In this document: positions 6,788 through 13,417 of the stretch, piece by piece | Layout: every line of letters begins with the position of its first letter | Numbering within the stretch: position 1 is the stretch's first letter | Assembly: GCA_002422425.1 (NCBI GenBank) | Contig: DIVG01000037.1 | Span: 20,950-37,004, forward strand | Length of the DNA: 16,055 nucleotides | From: Akkermansiaceae bacterium UBA6138 | GTDB taxonomy: Bacteria > Verrucomicrobiota > Verrucomicrobiia > Verrucomicrobiales > DEV007 | Reading direction: 5' to 3' | The notes under the pieces: model-generated | Told to the model about the DNA's origin: nothing | The model's input: only the letters and a program-made list of their open reading frames with translations | The model's database searches: none | Position numbers and translations under genes: made by a program

Positions 6788-7705
6788 TCAACCGGCCACC
6801 TCAATGAGGCGGGTGATCTCGAGGGCGACGTCGAGGGCGGCGGCGCCCTGGAGTCCGCTCACTTTGGGCTGCTCTCCCCTTGCTGCGCAATCGACGAAGG
6901 CGGCGAGTTCGCACTTGAGCGGTTCATCTTTTTCAACCTCGACTTCCTCTTTGGCAATGGCCATGCCGTCCTTGCGGTAGATCCAGCCGCTCTGGTCCTG
7001 GTAATCGAGGGAAAGGTAGGCGTCGCTCTGGAAGACACGAATCTTGCGGAGACGCTCGGGACTGATGCGGCTCGCGGTGATGTTGGCGACACAGCCGTTT
7101 TCAAAGCGGATGCGGGCATTGGCGATGTCCTCGCGGCGCGTCAGCACGGGAATGCCGACGGCATCGATCGTGGCGATGGGCGAGTTCACGAGGTGCAGGA
7201 CGATCTCGAGGTCGTGGATCATGAGATCGAGAACCACACCGATGTCGAGACTGCGCTGGGGAAAGGGTGAAAGGCGATGACACTCGATGAACTTGGGCGA
7301 GTTGAGGCGGGACTCAAGCTGGCTCATGACGGGGTTAAACCGCTCGATATGACCGACCTGGAGGACGCACCCCTTCTCCGCCGCGAGGGCGATCATGGCC
7401 TTGGCATCATCGACGGAGTCGGAGATAGGCTTTTCAACAAGGACGTGTTTCCCGGCGGAAAGAAGCATCGTCGCGATCTCGCGATGCGTCACGGTCGGGG
7501 TGGCGACGGAAGCGGCATCGACCCGCTCGACGAGTTCCCCGATGCTGCCGACGGCCACGGTTCCGAACTCCTCGGCGAGGGCGCGGGCATGCTCGAGATT
7601 GGCATCGTAGATCGCGACGAGATCGGCTGATTCGAGACCGGCGTAGATACGCGCATGATTCCGACCGATGGCTCCGACTCCGACGACTCCGACTTTGACA
7701 CTCAT
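6788..7705 (-). CDS. Gfo/Idh/MocA-family oxidoreductase
   Basis: This is an NAD(P)-dependent sugar or sugar-nucleotide dehydrogenase of 305 residues. The Rossmann motif GVGAIGRNH (9-17), the conserved EKP (91-93, with the catalytic-type Lys92), HIERFNP (119-125) and DLMIHDLEI (160-168, His164) are all family hallmarks. The start at 7705 gives MSVKVGVVG; an in-frame extension to 7759 adds only a poor leader and is rejected. The gene lies 66 bases downstream of lpxI on the same strand. A known relative, GnnA of Acidithiobacillus ferrooxidans, oxidises the 3-position of UDP-GlcNAc for amide-linked lipid A and is encoded near lpxA. Its partner aminotransferase GnnB is not in this window, so a lipid A role is inference from context. 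The substrate is unknown. Confidence 0.88.
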   Translation of the reverse strand: MSVKVGVVGVGAIGRNHARIYAGLESADLVAIYDANLEHARALAEEFGTVAVGSIGELVERVDAASVATPTVTHREIATMLLSAGKHVLVEKPISDSVDDAKAMIALAAEKGCVLQVGHIERFNPVMSQLESRLNSPKFIECHRLSPFPQRSLDIGVVLDLMIHDLEIVLHLVNSPIATIDAVGIPVLTRREDIANARIRFENGCVANITASRISPERLRKIRVFQSDAYLSLDYQDQSGWIYRKDGMAIAKEEVEVEKDEPLKCELAAFVDCAARGEQPKVSGLQGAAALDVALEITRLIEVAG

Positions 7706-7771
7706 GTTTCTGCTATGCCAGCATACGGGGGCGGCGGCAACTCCGTATCGCGCCCGCACGGCGGATTTTCC

Positions 7772-8596
7772 TTATTCCGCGACGGCAAAAAGGCTCACTT
7801 TTTTTTCCTGACAAAGGCGAACGATTTCCTCTTTTCCGAGCAGCAGGGTGCTCCCGGCCTCGACGACGATGGCGTTGACCCCGGCAGCGGCGGCGGTCTC
7901 GATCGTGGCGGGTCCGACGACAGGAACGTCAAAGCGGAAGTCCTGCTTCGGCTTGGAGACCTTGACCATCATGGCCTCGCCCTTGCCCAGTCCCCCGCCC
8001 CGCTGGATCGCCTCATTGGTCCCTTCAAAAGCCTCGACCGCGAGAACGGTCCCCTTTTTCACAACGACGGTCTGCCCGATGTCGAGCCGGCTCACTTCCT
8101 TGGCGATGCGGAACCCAAAGGCGGCGTCTTCCTTTTGCCGGTCGCTCAGGGCAGGGCCGCAGACGGGTCCGGCGGCGGGTAGGAGGTCATCGAGCAAGGT
8201 CGTCGCGGGCAACAGAGTAATACCATCGGCCTCCAGTTCACCGGCGATGGCGGCGAAGAGAGTCTCGGCATTGCGCTCTTTTACCCGGCTGAGCATCTTG
8301 AGGAGTCGTAGATCAGGCCGCAGGTCGAAGAGATTCTTCGGCGCGATTTGTCCAACCATGACGACGGAGGTGACGCCGTGGGCCTTGAAATGCCTGATCA
8401 TTTTCCCGAGTTGCCCGACCCGCATCCATTCGATCCGGTCGACGAGGTCTTTCAACCCGGGATCGGTCTCGTCGGTGAAGGCGGCGGCGACAAGGCTTCT
8501 CACTCCGGCGCGGCGCGCGGCACGGGCGAAGGTCTCGGGGTAGAGGCCGTTGCCGGCGATCATGCCGACGACGCTGGGGATCTCTGTATCGCTCAT
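7772..8596 (-). CDS. lpxI: UDP-2,3-diacylglucosamine pyrophosphatase LpxI
   Basis: LpxI hydrolyses UDP-2,3-diacylglucosamine to 2,3-diacylglucosamine 1-phosphate (lipid X) and UMP, the fourth step of lipid A synthesis. It replaces LpxH in many alphaproteobacteria and other phyla and acts at the inner face of the cytoplasmic membrane. The 274 residues match the usual length. Motifs include AGNGLYP (14-20), GQIAPKNLF (82-90), KGTVLAVEAFEGTNEA (181-196), RGGGLG (199-204) and KPKQDFRFDVPVVG (215-228). Asp219 or Asp223 in the last motif corresponds to the catalytic aspartate of the Caulobacter enzyme. The gene starts 14 bases after the stop of the DMT transporter, so the two are probably co-transcribed. 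lpxA and lpxB are not visible here. The gene shows that the organism makes lipid A and has an outer membrane. Confidence 0.95.
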   Translation of the reverse strand: MSDTEIPSVVGMIAGNGLYPETFARAARRAGVRSLVAAAFTDETDPGLKDLVDRIEWMRVGQLGKMIRHFKAHGVTSVVMVGQIAPKNLFDLRPDLRLLKMLSRVKERNAETLFAAIAGELEADGITLLPATTLLDDLLPAAGPVCGPALSDRQKEDAAFGFRIAKEVSRLDIGQTVVVKKGTVLAVEAFEGTNEAIQRGGGLGKGEAMMVKVSKPKQDFRFDVPVVGPATIETAAAAGVNAIVVEAGSTLLLGKEEIVRLCQEKKVSLFAVAE

Positions 8597-8610
8597 GGAA
8601 AAAGTCTGTC

Positions 8611-9513
8611 TCAGCCCGCCGTCGCGGCAGCCCGGTCGGCCACAGCGATGACGATGGCAATGGTCAAAATGATGGTGCCGAGGACCCGCCAGAGAAAGCC
8701 CCGGCCAGTGTCGTGGCGCTCACTGTTTCCGAGAATGCGCCCGAATACAACCAGAAGGATGATAACCCAGAGGCCCCGCGAGGCGTAGACGACATTGACT
8801 CCGGTAGCGTCGTCGAAGTAGCTCAGGCCCATCCCCATGATGATAGCCTGCAGGGCGATGAGGATCGCTCCCCACCAGGTCCACGAGACGCCAGACTTCG
8901 GCGGCCGCAGAGACGGTCGCCCCTGACAGAGCCAGAGTACCAGGGTGAAAAAAGGCACCGTGCCCATGCCGATCCCGAGAAAGCCCAGCGCGCCGAAGTC
9001 CGCCGCCCACCACGCCACGAGCACATCAAAGAGCCCGAAAAGAAGGGCGCTCGCGAGGGTTACGACGACGGTGTAGGCAAGATGGGTCCCGCCTTTCAAA
9101 TCGCCGAGTCCCATCACAAAAATCCCGATGGTCGTGAGCACGGCGGCGACGAGCAGGGGGACACCGGGTGTCTTCCCGGTGAGAAAGACGACCCCGAGAG
9201 CGACAAAGACGACCTTGGTCCCCATCAGCGGCGTCACGAAGGAGACGTCGCCGCGGCGCAGGGCGATGAAAGTGAGCCAGTGTCCGAAGAAAAAGGCGGC
9301 CCCGATGAGGGCGGGTTTCGCGACCTCGCTCCAGTCGATCACGTTTTTTTCCAGGAAAATCAGCGGGATAAAGAGCAGCCCGAGCCCGAGGTTGGTCAGG
9401 TGAAAGGACTGATCCATGGTGACGCCCTCTTTCAACGCCCGTTTGATCACAATGGACCCGAGAGCGTAGACGACGGCGGCAAAAAGCGGAAGGAGCAGAT
9501 AAAGCGGAGGCAC
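8611..9513 (-). CDS. EamA/DMT-superfamily transporter
   Basis: This 300-residue inner-membrane protein has about ten hydrophobic helices in two halves (roughly 4-140 and 145-295), the standard drug/metabolite transporter architecture of duplicated EamA domains. The first half ends with FVTPLMGTKVVFVALGVVF (92-110), a typical EamA helix-3/4 motif, and the second half has VVYASRGLWVIILLVVFGRI (241-260) in the equivalent place. The start is a GTG at 9513; no ATG is available in frame nearby. The substrate cannot be read from sequence. It sits directly upstream of lpxI, so export or flipping of an envelope metabolite is a fair inference, but amino acid or metabolite efflux would also fit. Confidence 0.85.
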   Translation of the reverse strand: MPPLYLLLPLFAAVVYALGSIVIKRALKEGVTMDQSFHLTNLGLGLLFIPLIFLEKNVIDWSEVAKPALIGAAFFFGHWLTFIALRRGDVSFVTPLMGTKVVFVALGVVFLTGKTPGVPLLVAAVLTTIGIFVMGLGDLKGGTHLAYTVVVTLASALLFGLFDVLVAWWAADFGALGFLGIGMGTVPFFTLVLWLCQGRPSLRPPKSGVSWTWWGAILIALQAIIMGMGLSYFDDATGVNVVYASRGLWVIILLVVFGRILGNSERHDTGRGFLWRVLGTIILTIAIVIAVADRAAATAG

Positions 9514-9572
9514 GGCGGCATTGTCGCGATGCCCTGCCTTTCGTCAAAGAGTAACTCGCCTCCCCCGGCAGA

Positions 9573-11246
9573 TCAGACGAGCGGCAGCAGGAAGGAAAGA
9601 AGCACGCTCATGATAAAGATCGTCGTGCCAAGCACGGCCAGCATCGGCGTCCACGATTTGAGCGCCTCCATCTCGGTAAGTCCGCTCATCTTCGCCACGA
9701 TCCAGAAGCCGCTGTCGTTCATCCAGGCGCCGACAAGCCCGCCGCCGCCGATGGCGGTGGCGAGGTAAACGGGATGAAAGCCGAGCTGCAGCCCCTCCAT
9801 CATCGCCGCAATCATGCCCGAGGCGGTGATGACCGCGACAGTGGTCGATCCCTGGGCGAATTTTAGCAGGACCGCGATGCCAAAGCCGAGAAAGAGCAGG
9901 GTGCGCCCTCCCCCCCCGGCGCTCGCCGGGAAGATCGCCTCGATCGCCGGACCGATTTTGGCAGCGGCAAGCATCGCCCCGAAGGCGCCTCCGGCCGCAG
10001 TGATAAGGATGATGAGCCCCCCGCTCATCAGTGAACTCTCAATCATACCCGAGAACTCAATTTTGCCGGGACGGCACTGTCGCAGGTAAAGAAGCACGGC
10101 GAGGAAGGCGGAGAGCAGCAGGGCGAGGTTGGCATTGCCGTAGAGCTGCCCGAAGTCCGAGGCCTCGCGCTTCGGTGTCTTCCATTCGTGGCGGGCGAGG
10201 ACGGTCCCGGACAGGGCGCTCTCAAGGACTTTGCGATTCTCGTGTTCAACGACGGCAAGATTCGCCCGGCTCAAATTCGCCCCCGTCGGATAGGCGGTGC
10301 GACTGACGAGGGTGGCGTTGATCGCGGCGGCGACAGAGGCCTCCGTCGCACCCTCACGGGGAGGCAGAGAGGTTTGCAGGATCGCGAGCGGCCCGTCCTG
10401 CGCGGCGGAAACGGTCGCGTAGAGGCCATTGAGATCCTTCAGGTCGCCCTCGCGAACCTGGGCGGCGCGCTCGGCGTTGGCGCGGGTCTCAAGGATGGTG
10501 CTGATACCGATGAGTGCGACCGGAAGGATAATGGGCAGCAGGGAAACAAAGAGGCCGGGAAGCTGGCGGGCCGACGCGGCGTCAGGGGCTTCATCGACTT
10601 CCTCGCCGGGGAGATGCCGCATCTCGATGGGCATGCGACGGTTGATGTAAACACTGAAAAGCAATCCAGCGATGCTCGCGGGCAGGCCGATGAGGCAGCC
10701 AATCCCGATCATCACCCCCAGATCGACCCCGAGTTGCTGCGCCATCAGGAGCGGACCCGGCGTCGGCGGCACAAGTGAATGGGTCACCGCCCCGCCTGCG
10801 GAGATCGCGAGGATGTAGAGCAGGTAATTTTTTTTCGTCTTGCGAAAGAGGGAGCGGGCGAGCGGGACGAGCAGATAAAAAACGGTGTCGAAAAAGACCG
10901 GAATCGCGAGGACAAATCCGCTCCCCGAGAGGGCGATGTGGGAGCGTCTTTCCCCGAGACATTTCAGGAAGGCCTGGACGATGCGATCCGCCGCACCGCT
11001 CTTCATGAGACAGTCCCCGATGATCGCCGCCATCGCGATGACGATCCCGATCCCGCCGGCGGTGCTCCCGAAGGCGGAAGCCACCCGCGCAATTTTGTCC
11101 GCGACTTCGCCGGGAGCCATCAGACTGACCAGGAGCGCGGCGGAAATAAGGGCGACAAAAGCATTGATCCGCAGGCCGATGATCATGCCGATGACAACGG
11201 CGACACCGGCGAAAAGGATGAAGAAAGGAAAATAGGAGTTGTCCAT
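9573..11246 (-). CDS. GntP-family permease with a large inserted domain
   Basis: The GntP family imports gluconate and related sugar acids or hydroxy acids by proton symport across the inner membrane. This one has 557 residues from the ATG at 11246, against about 440 for typical members. Family motifs include FGSTAGGIGIVIAMA (59-73), FFDTVFYLLVPLARSL (118-133), VTHSLVPPTPGP (154-165), KFAQGSTTVAVIT (462-474) and NDSGFW (510-515). The extra length is mostly a hydrophilic segment at residues 253-367 between two helices in the middle of the protein. An upstream in-frame ATG at 11285 adds a leader without family similarity. The gene is 50 bases downstream of the E1 alpha gene on the same strand, so the permease may import a precursor of the acid that dehydrogenase uses. 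The substrate is unknown. Confidence 0.88.
   Translation of the reverse strand: MDNSYFPFFILFAGVAVVIGMIIGLRINAFVALISAALLVSLMAPGEVADKIARVASAFGSTAGGIGIVIAMAAIIGDCLMKSGAADRIVQAFLKCLGERRSHIALSGSGFVLAIPVFFDTVFYLLVPLARSLFRKTKKNYLLYILAISAGGAVTHSLVPPTPGPLLMAQQLGVDLGVMIGIGCLIGLPASIAGLLFSVYINRRMPIEMRHLPGEEVDEAPDAASARQLPGLFVSLLPIILPVALIGISTILETRANAERAAQVREGDLKDLNGLYATVSAAQDGPLAILQTSLPPREGATEASVAAAINATLVSRTAYPTGANLSRANLAVVEHENRKVLESALSGTVLARHEWKTPKREASDFGQLYGNANLALLLSAFLAVLLYLRQCRPGKIEFSGMIESSLMSGGLIILITAAGGAFGAMLAAAKIGPAIEAIFPASAGGGGRTLLFLGFGIAVLLKFAQGSTTVAVITASGMIAAMMEGLQLGFHPVYLATAIGGGGLVGAWMNDSGFWIVAKMSGLTEMEALKSWTPMLAVLGTTIFIMSVLLSFLLPLV
10146..10490 (-). other. Inserted hydrophilic domain within the GntP-family permease
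   Basis: About 115 residues (253-367 of the permease) separate the helix ending IGISTILE from the helix beginning NLALLLSAFL. The segment is rich in alanine, glutamate and arginine, with predicted helical stretches (ANAERAAQVREGDLKDL) and an ATEASVAAAINATL portion. It contains no transmembrane helix. The boundaries are approximate. Base composition and codon use do not differ visibly from the flanks. Confidence 0.6.
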
Positions 11247-11296
11247 GGGGTCGCAGAGCGTGGCAAGAAACCCCGGAAATGACAACCACTGAATTC

Positions 11297-12325
11297 CTAG
11301 AAATGCCCCTCGATGAGGCGATCCGTCGAGAGTGCCTGCCAGCTTTCCCGCGCGGGATTCGGGGGCTCTTCACCCTGCACGGTGGCGACCGTGGTCTCGA
11401 CAAAGCTTTGAACATCACCCTCCAGCGCGAGAAGATCTACTTCCCCGGCAAAACCATCCGCGAGGATTCGTTCACGGGCGCGGAGGATACAGTCGCGCCC
11501 CCATTTCCCGGCCTTGGCTTCGTCGGGAACATAGCTGGCGTCGTCATGCTCCCCGTGGCCGGAGAGACGGAGTAATTTTCCCACGACCAGTTGCGGCCCC
11601 GCCCCGGCCCGGGCGCGGGCAATAGCATGGCGGAAAGTAATGAGACACTCCATCAGGTCAGTGCCGTCGATGGAATAGCCTTCAATGCCATAGCCGATGG
11701 CCCGGTCAGCGAGATCCGCGCAGGCATACTGCCGGGAAGTCGGCGTGGAGTAAGCAAACTGGTTATCCGCCACGGCGATCACGAGCGGAAGTCGCTCGAC
11801 TGCCGCCTGATTAATTCCCTCATGAAAAGCACCGGTGGACGTGGCACCATCCCCGGCCGAGACACCGCCGACAACTCCGGATCGACCGCGCGACCGTTTT
11901 GCCATGAGCATTCCGTTAATCACCGAGACGGACGACCCGAGATGACTGATCATCGCGGGCATGCCCTCGAGCGGCCTGCCCCGGTGAATGTTACCGTCGC
12001 GTCCCCGCATCGGACCCTCGACCGAGCCGAGGTAGGTGCGCGCCGCGTCGATGAGAGGCTCGCCAAAGGCAGATCGCCCGGCCTGGTCGCGGATGAGCGG
12101 AGCATAGACATCGCCAAGAGATCGATCAAGTTGGCCGCCGAGGGCATAGCTGAAGGCCTCCTGCCCCCGTCCCACATAGACCCCCCCAACGATTTTTCCC
12201 CCGCGATAAAGGGCGGAGATCTTATCCTCGAACAATCTGGCCACGACCATACCGCGATAGGCAGCCACGAATTCGTTCGCGGATACGGCGGCGGAACCGG
12301 CTAATGGAAATTCTCTTGAAGACAT
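11297..12325 (-). CDS. Thiamine diphosphate-dependent dehydrogenase E1 component, alpha subunit
   Basis: This 342-residue protein belongs to the pyruvate / branched-chain 2-oxoacid / acetoin dehydrogenase E1 alpha family, which decarboxylates 2-oxoacids (or cleaves acetoin) with thiamine diphosphate. The cofactor motif begins GDGATSTGAFHEGIN (158-172) and ends ADNQFAYSTP (186-195), where most relatives have NN. The phosphorylation-loop region GHGEHDDASY (256-265) resembles acetoin-dehydrogenase-type subunits. The ATG at 12325 is chosen over an in-frame extension to 12388 because the extension would run through the promoter-like elements and adds no conserved residues. A beta subunit and an E2 gene are expected next to it, but neither is present: a permease lies downstream and thiG is divergent upstream. 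The partner must be encoded elsewhere or the gene is a lone paralogue. The exact substrate is not decidable. Confidence 0.85.
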   Translation of the reverse strand: MSSREFPLAGSAAVSANEFVAAYRGMVVARLFEDKISALYRGGKIVGGVYVGRGQEAFSYALGGQLDRSLGDVYAPLIRDQAGRSAFGEPLIDAARTYLGSVEGPMRGRDGNIHRGRPLEGMPAMISHLGSSVSVINGMLMAKRSRGRSGVVGGVSAGDGATSTGAFHEGINQAAVERLPLVIAVADNQFAYSTPTSRQYACADLADRAIGYGIEGYSIDGTDLMECLITFRHAIARARAGAGPQLVVGKLLRLSGHGEHDDASYVPDEAKAGKWGRDCILRARERILADGFAGEVDLLALEGDVQSFVETTVATVQGEEPPNPARESWQALSTDRLIEGHF

Positions 12326-12332
12326 GGCCTCT

Positions 12333-12362
12333 ACTTTACCCACCCTAGCCACGTGGCTCCAA
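12333..12362 (-). promoter_or_regulatory. Candidate promoter of the E1 alpha gene overlapped by a palindrome
   Basis: On the minus strand TTGGAG (12357-12362) and TAAAGT (12333-12338) are 18 bases apart. The second box lies seven bases before the ATG, so transcription would start at or next to the start codon. Between the two boxes, overlapping the first by two bases, is a perfect 12-base palindrome, AGCCACGTGGCT (12347-12358). This is a classic place for a repressor operator. The site is inferred; no cognate regulator is known here. The rest of the divergent gap up to 12589 shows no ORF of quality and no riboswitch. Confidence 0.4.
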
Positions 12363-12589
12363 CTGCCGCAACGAAATTTTTCCCGCACGACCGACCGTTT
12401 CGGGACAAGCCGACTTCACGCGCGGAAAAAGGGCTACGGAATGGTAAGCGGGACTTTACGATCTCCCGCCCGAATGATCCGGCCTTTCAATTTTCGGAGA
12501 TATTTTTTTGGTGGCCCTTTCGAAGGCTTCCCGTAACGTGCCCTCCCCTGTCACTGCCACTGCCACCTTTCCCGTAACCTCTCCCGCCC

Positions 12590-13387
12590 GTGTCCTCACC
12601 CCTCATCATCGCCGATCGCATCTTTTCCTCCCGGCTCATGCTCGGAACGGGGAAATTTTCGTCAAATGAATCGATGCGTGACGCCCTCGACGCCTCAGGC
12701 ACGGAGATCGTGACGGTGGCCCTGCGCCGTGCCGATCTCAGCGGGAAAAGCGATCCCTACGCGAACATCCTCGAGTTCATCGACCCGACGCGTTACCTCC
12801 TCCTGCCCAATACCTCCGGGGCGATGAACGCCGAAGAGGCGGTCCGTCTCGCCCGTCTCGCCGCCTCGGCCGGACTCCCGAAATGGGTGAAGCTCGAGAT
12901 TCATCCCGACCCGACCTACCTGCTCCCCGATCCCATTGAGACGCTCAAGGCCGCGGAGATTCTCGTGAAAGAAGGTTTCACCGTCCTGCCGTACATCAAT
13001 GCCGATCCCGTCCTCGCGAAACGCCTCCAGGATGTCGGCACGGCCACGGTGATGCCGCTCGGCGCGCCGATCGGATCGAATCAGGGCATCGAGACGCGGC
13101 GTCAAATCGAAATCATCATCGCCCAGGCGACCGTGCCCGTCGTCATCGACGCGGGGATCGGTCGTCCCAGCCACGCCGCCGAGGCGCTCGAAATGGGAGC
13201 CGATGCGGTCCTCATCAATACCGCGATCGCCATTGCCGGTGATCCTGTCGCCGTGGCGCGTGCCTTCCGCATGGCCGTGGAAGCCGGACGCATTGCCTAC
13301 GAGTCGGGAGGGATCCCCGAAGTCTCAACCGCCGCCTCCGCCAGCAGCCCGCTGACCGGTTTTCTTTTTTCCGGCGACAAGGCTTGA
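12590..13387 (+). CDS. thiG: Thiazole synthase ThiG
   Basis: ThiG forms the thiazole phosphate ring of thiamine from 1-deoxyxylulose 5-phosphate, dehydroglycine and the ThiS thiocarboxylate. The 265 residues cover the whole TIM-barrel: SSRLMLGTGKF (13-23), a schiff-base lysine in WVKLEIHPDP (Lys101), MPLGAPIGSNQGI (155-167) and DAGIGRPSHAAEALEMGADAVLINTAIA in the C-terminal phosphate-binding region. The start is GTG at 12590, three residues before the usual family N-terminus, with no Shine-Dalgarno sequence. A TAACCT nine bases upstream could be a -10 box. thiS, thiF and thiH or thiO are not adjacent, and I see no THI-box riboswitch upstream. The next gene starts 30 bases downstream on the same strand. 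Confidence 0.96.
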   Translation: MSSPLIIADRIFSSRLMLGTGKFSSNESMRDALDASGTEIVTVALRRADLSGKSDPYANILEFIDPTRYLLLPNTSGAMNAEEAVRLARLAASAGLPKWVKLEIHPDPTYLLPDPIETLKAAEILVKEGFTVLPYINADPVLAKRLQDVGTATVMPLGAPIGSNQGIETRRQIEIIIAQATVPVVIDAGIGRPSHAAEALEMGADAVLINTAIAIAGDPVAVARAFRMAVEAGRIAYESGGIPEVSTAASASSPLTGFLFSGDKA

Positions 13388-13417
13388 GCATTTTTGCCCG
13401 AGACCCGCTCCCTTCCC

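Noticed and set aside
7714..7725. Short inverted repeat TATGC-CA-GCATA before the Gfo/Idh/MocA gene
   Set aside because: Five-base arms with a two-base centre occur often by chance, and no promoter elements surround it.
8713..9768. Open frame of 351 codons on the plus strand opposite the DMT transporter
   Set aside because: The translation is a charged low-complexity shadow of a membrane protein gene, and the minus-strand protein has clear transmembrane and family features.
11591..12304. Plus-strand frame of 237 codons opposite the E1 alpha gene
   Set aside because: It is antisense to a protein with complete E1 alpha motifs and has no domain of its own.
12551..12567. Tandem CACTGC units upstream of thiG
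   Set aside because: Two to three imperfect copies are too few to support a functional repeat.
12326..12589. TPP riboswitch or small thiS gene before thiG
   Set aside because: I looked for the CTGAGA and ACCTGA-type conserved blocks and for a short frame ending in two glycines, and found neither.
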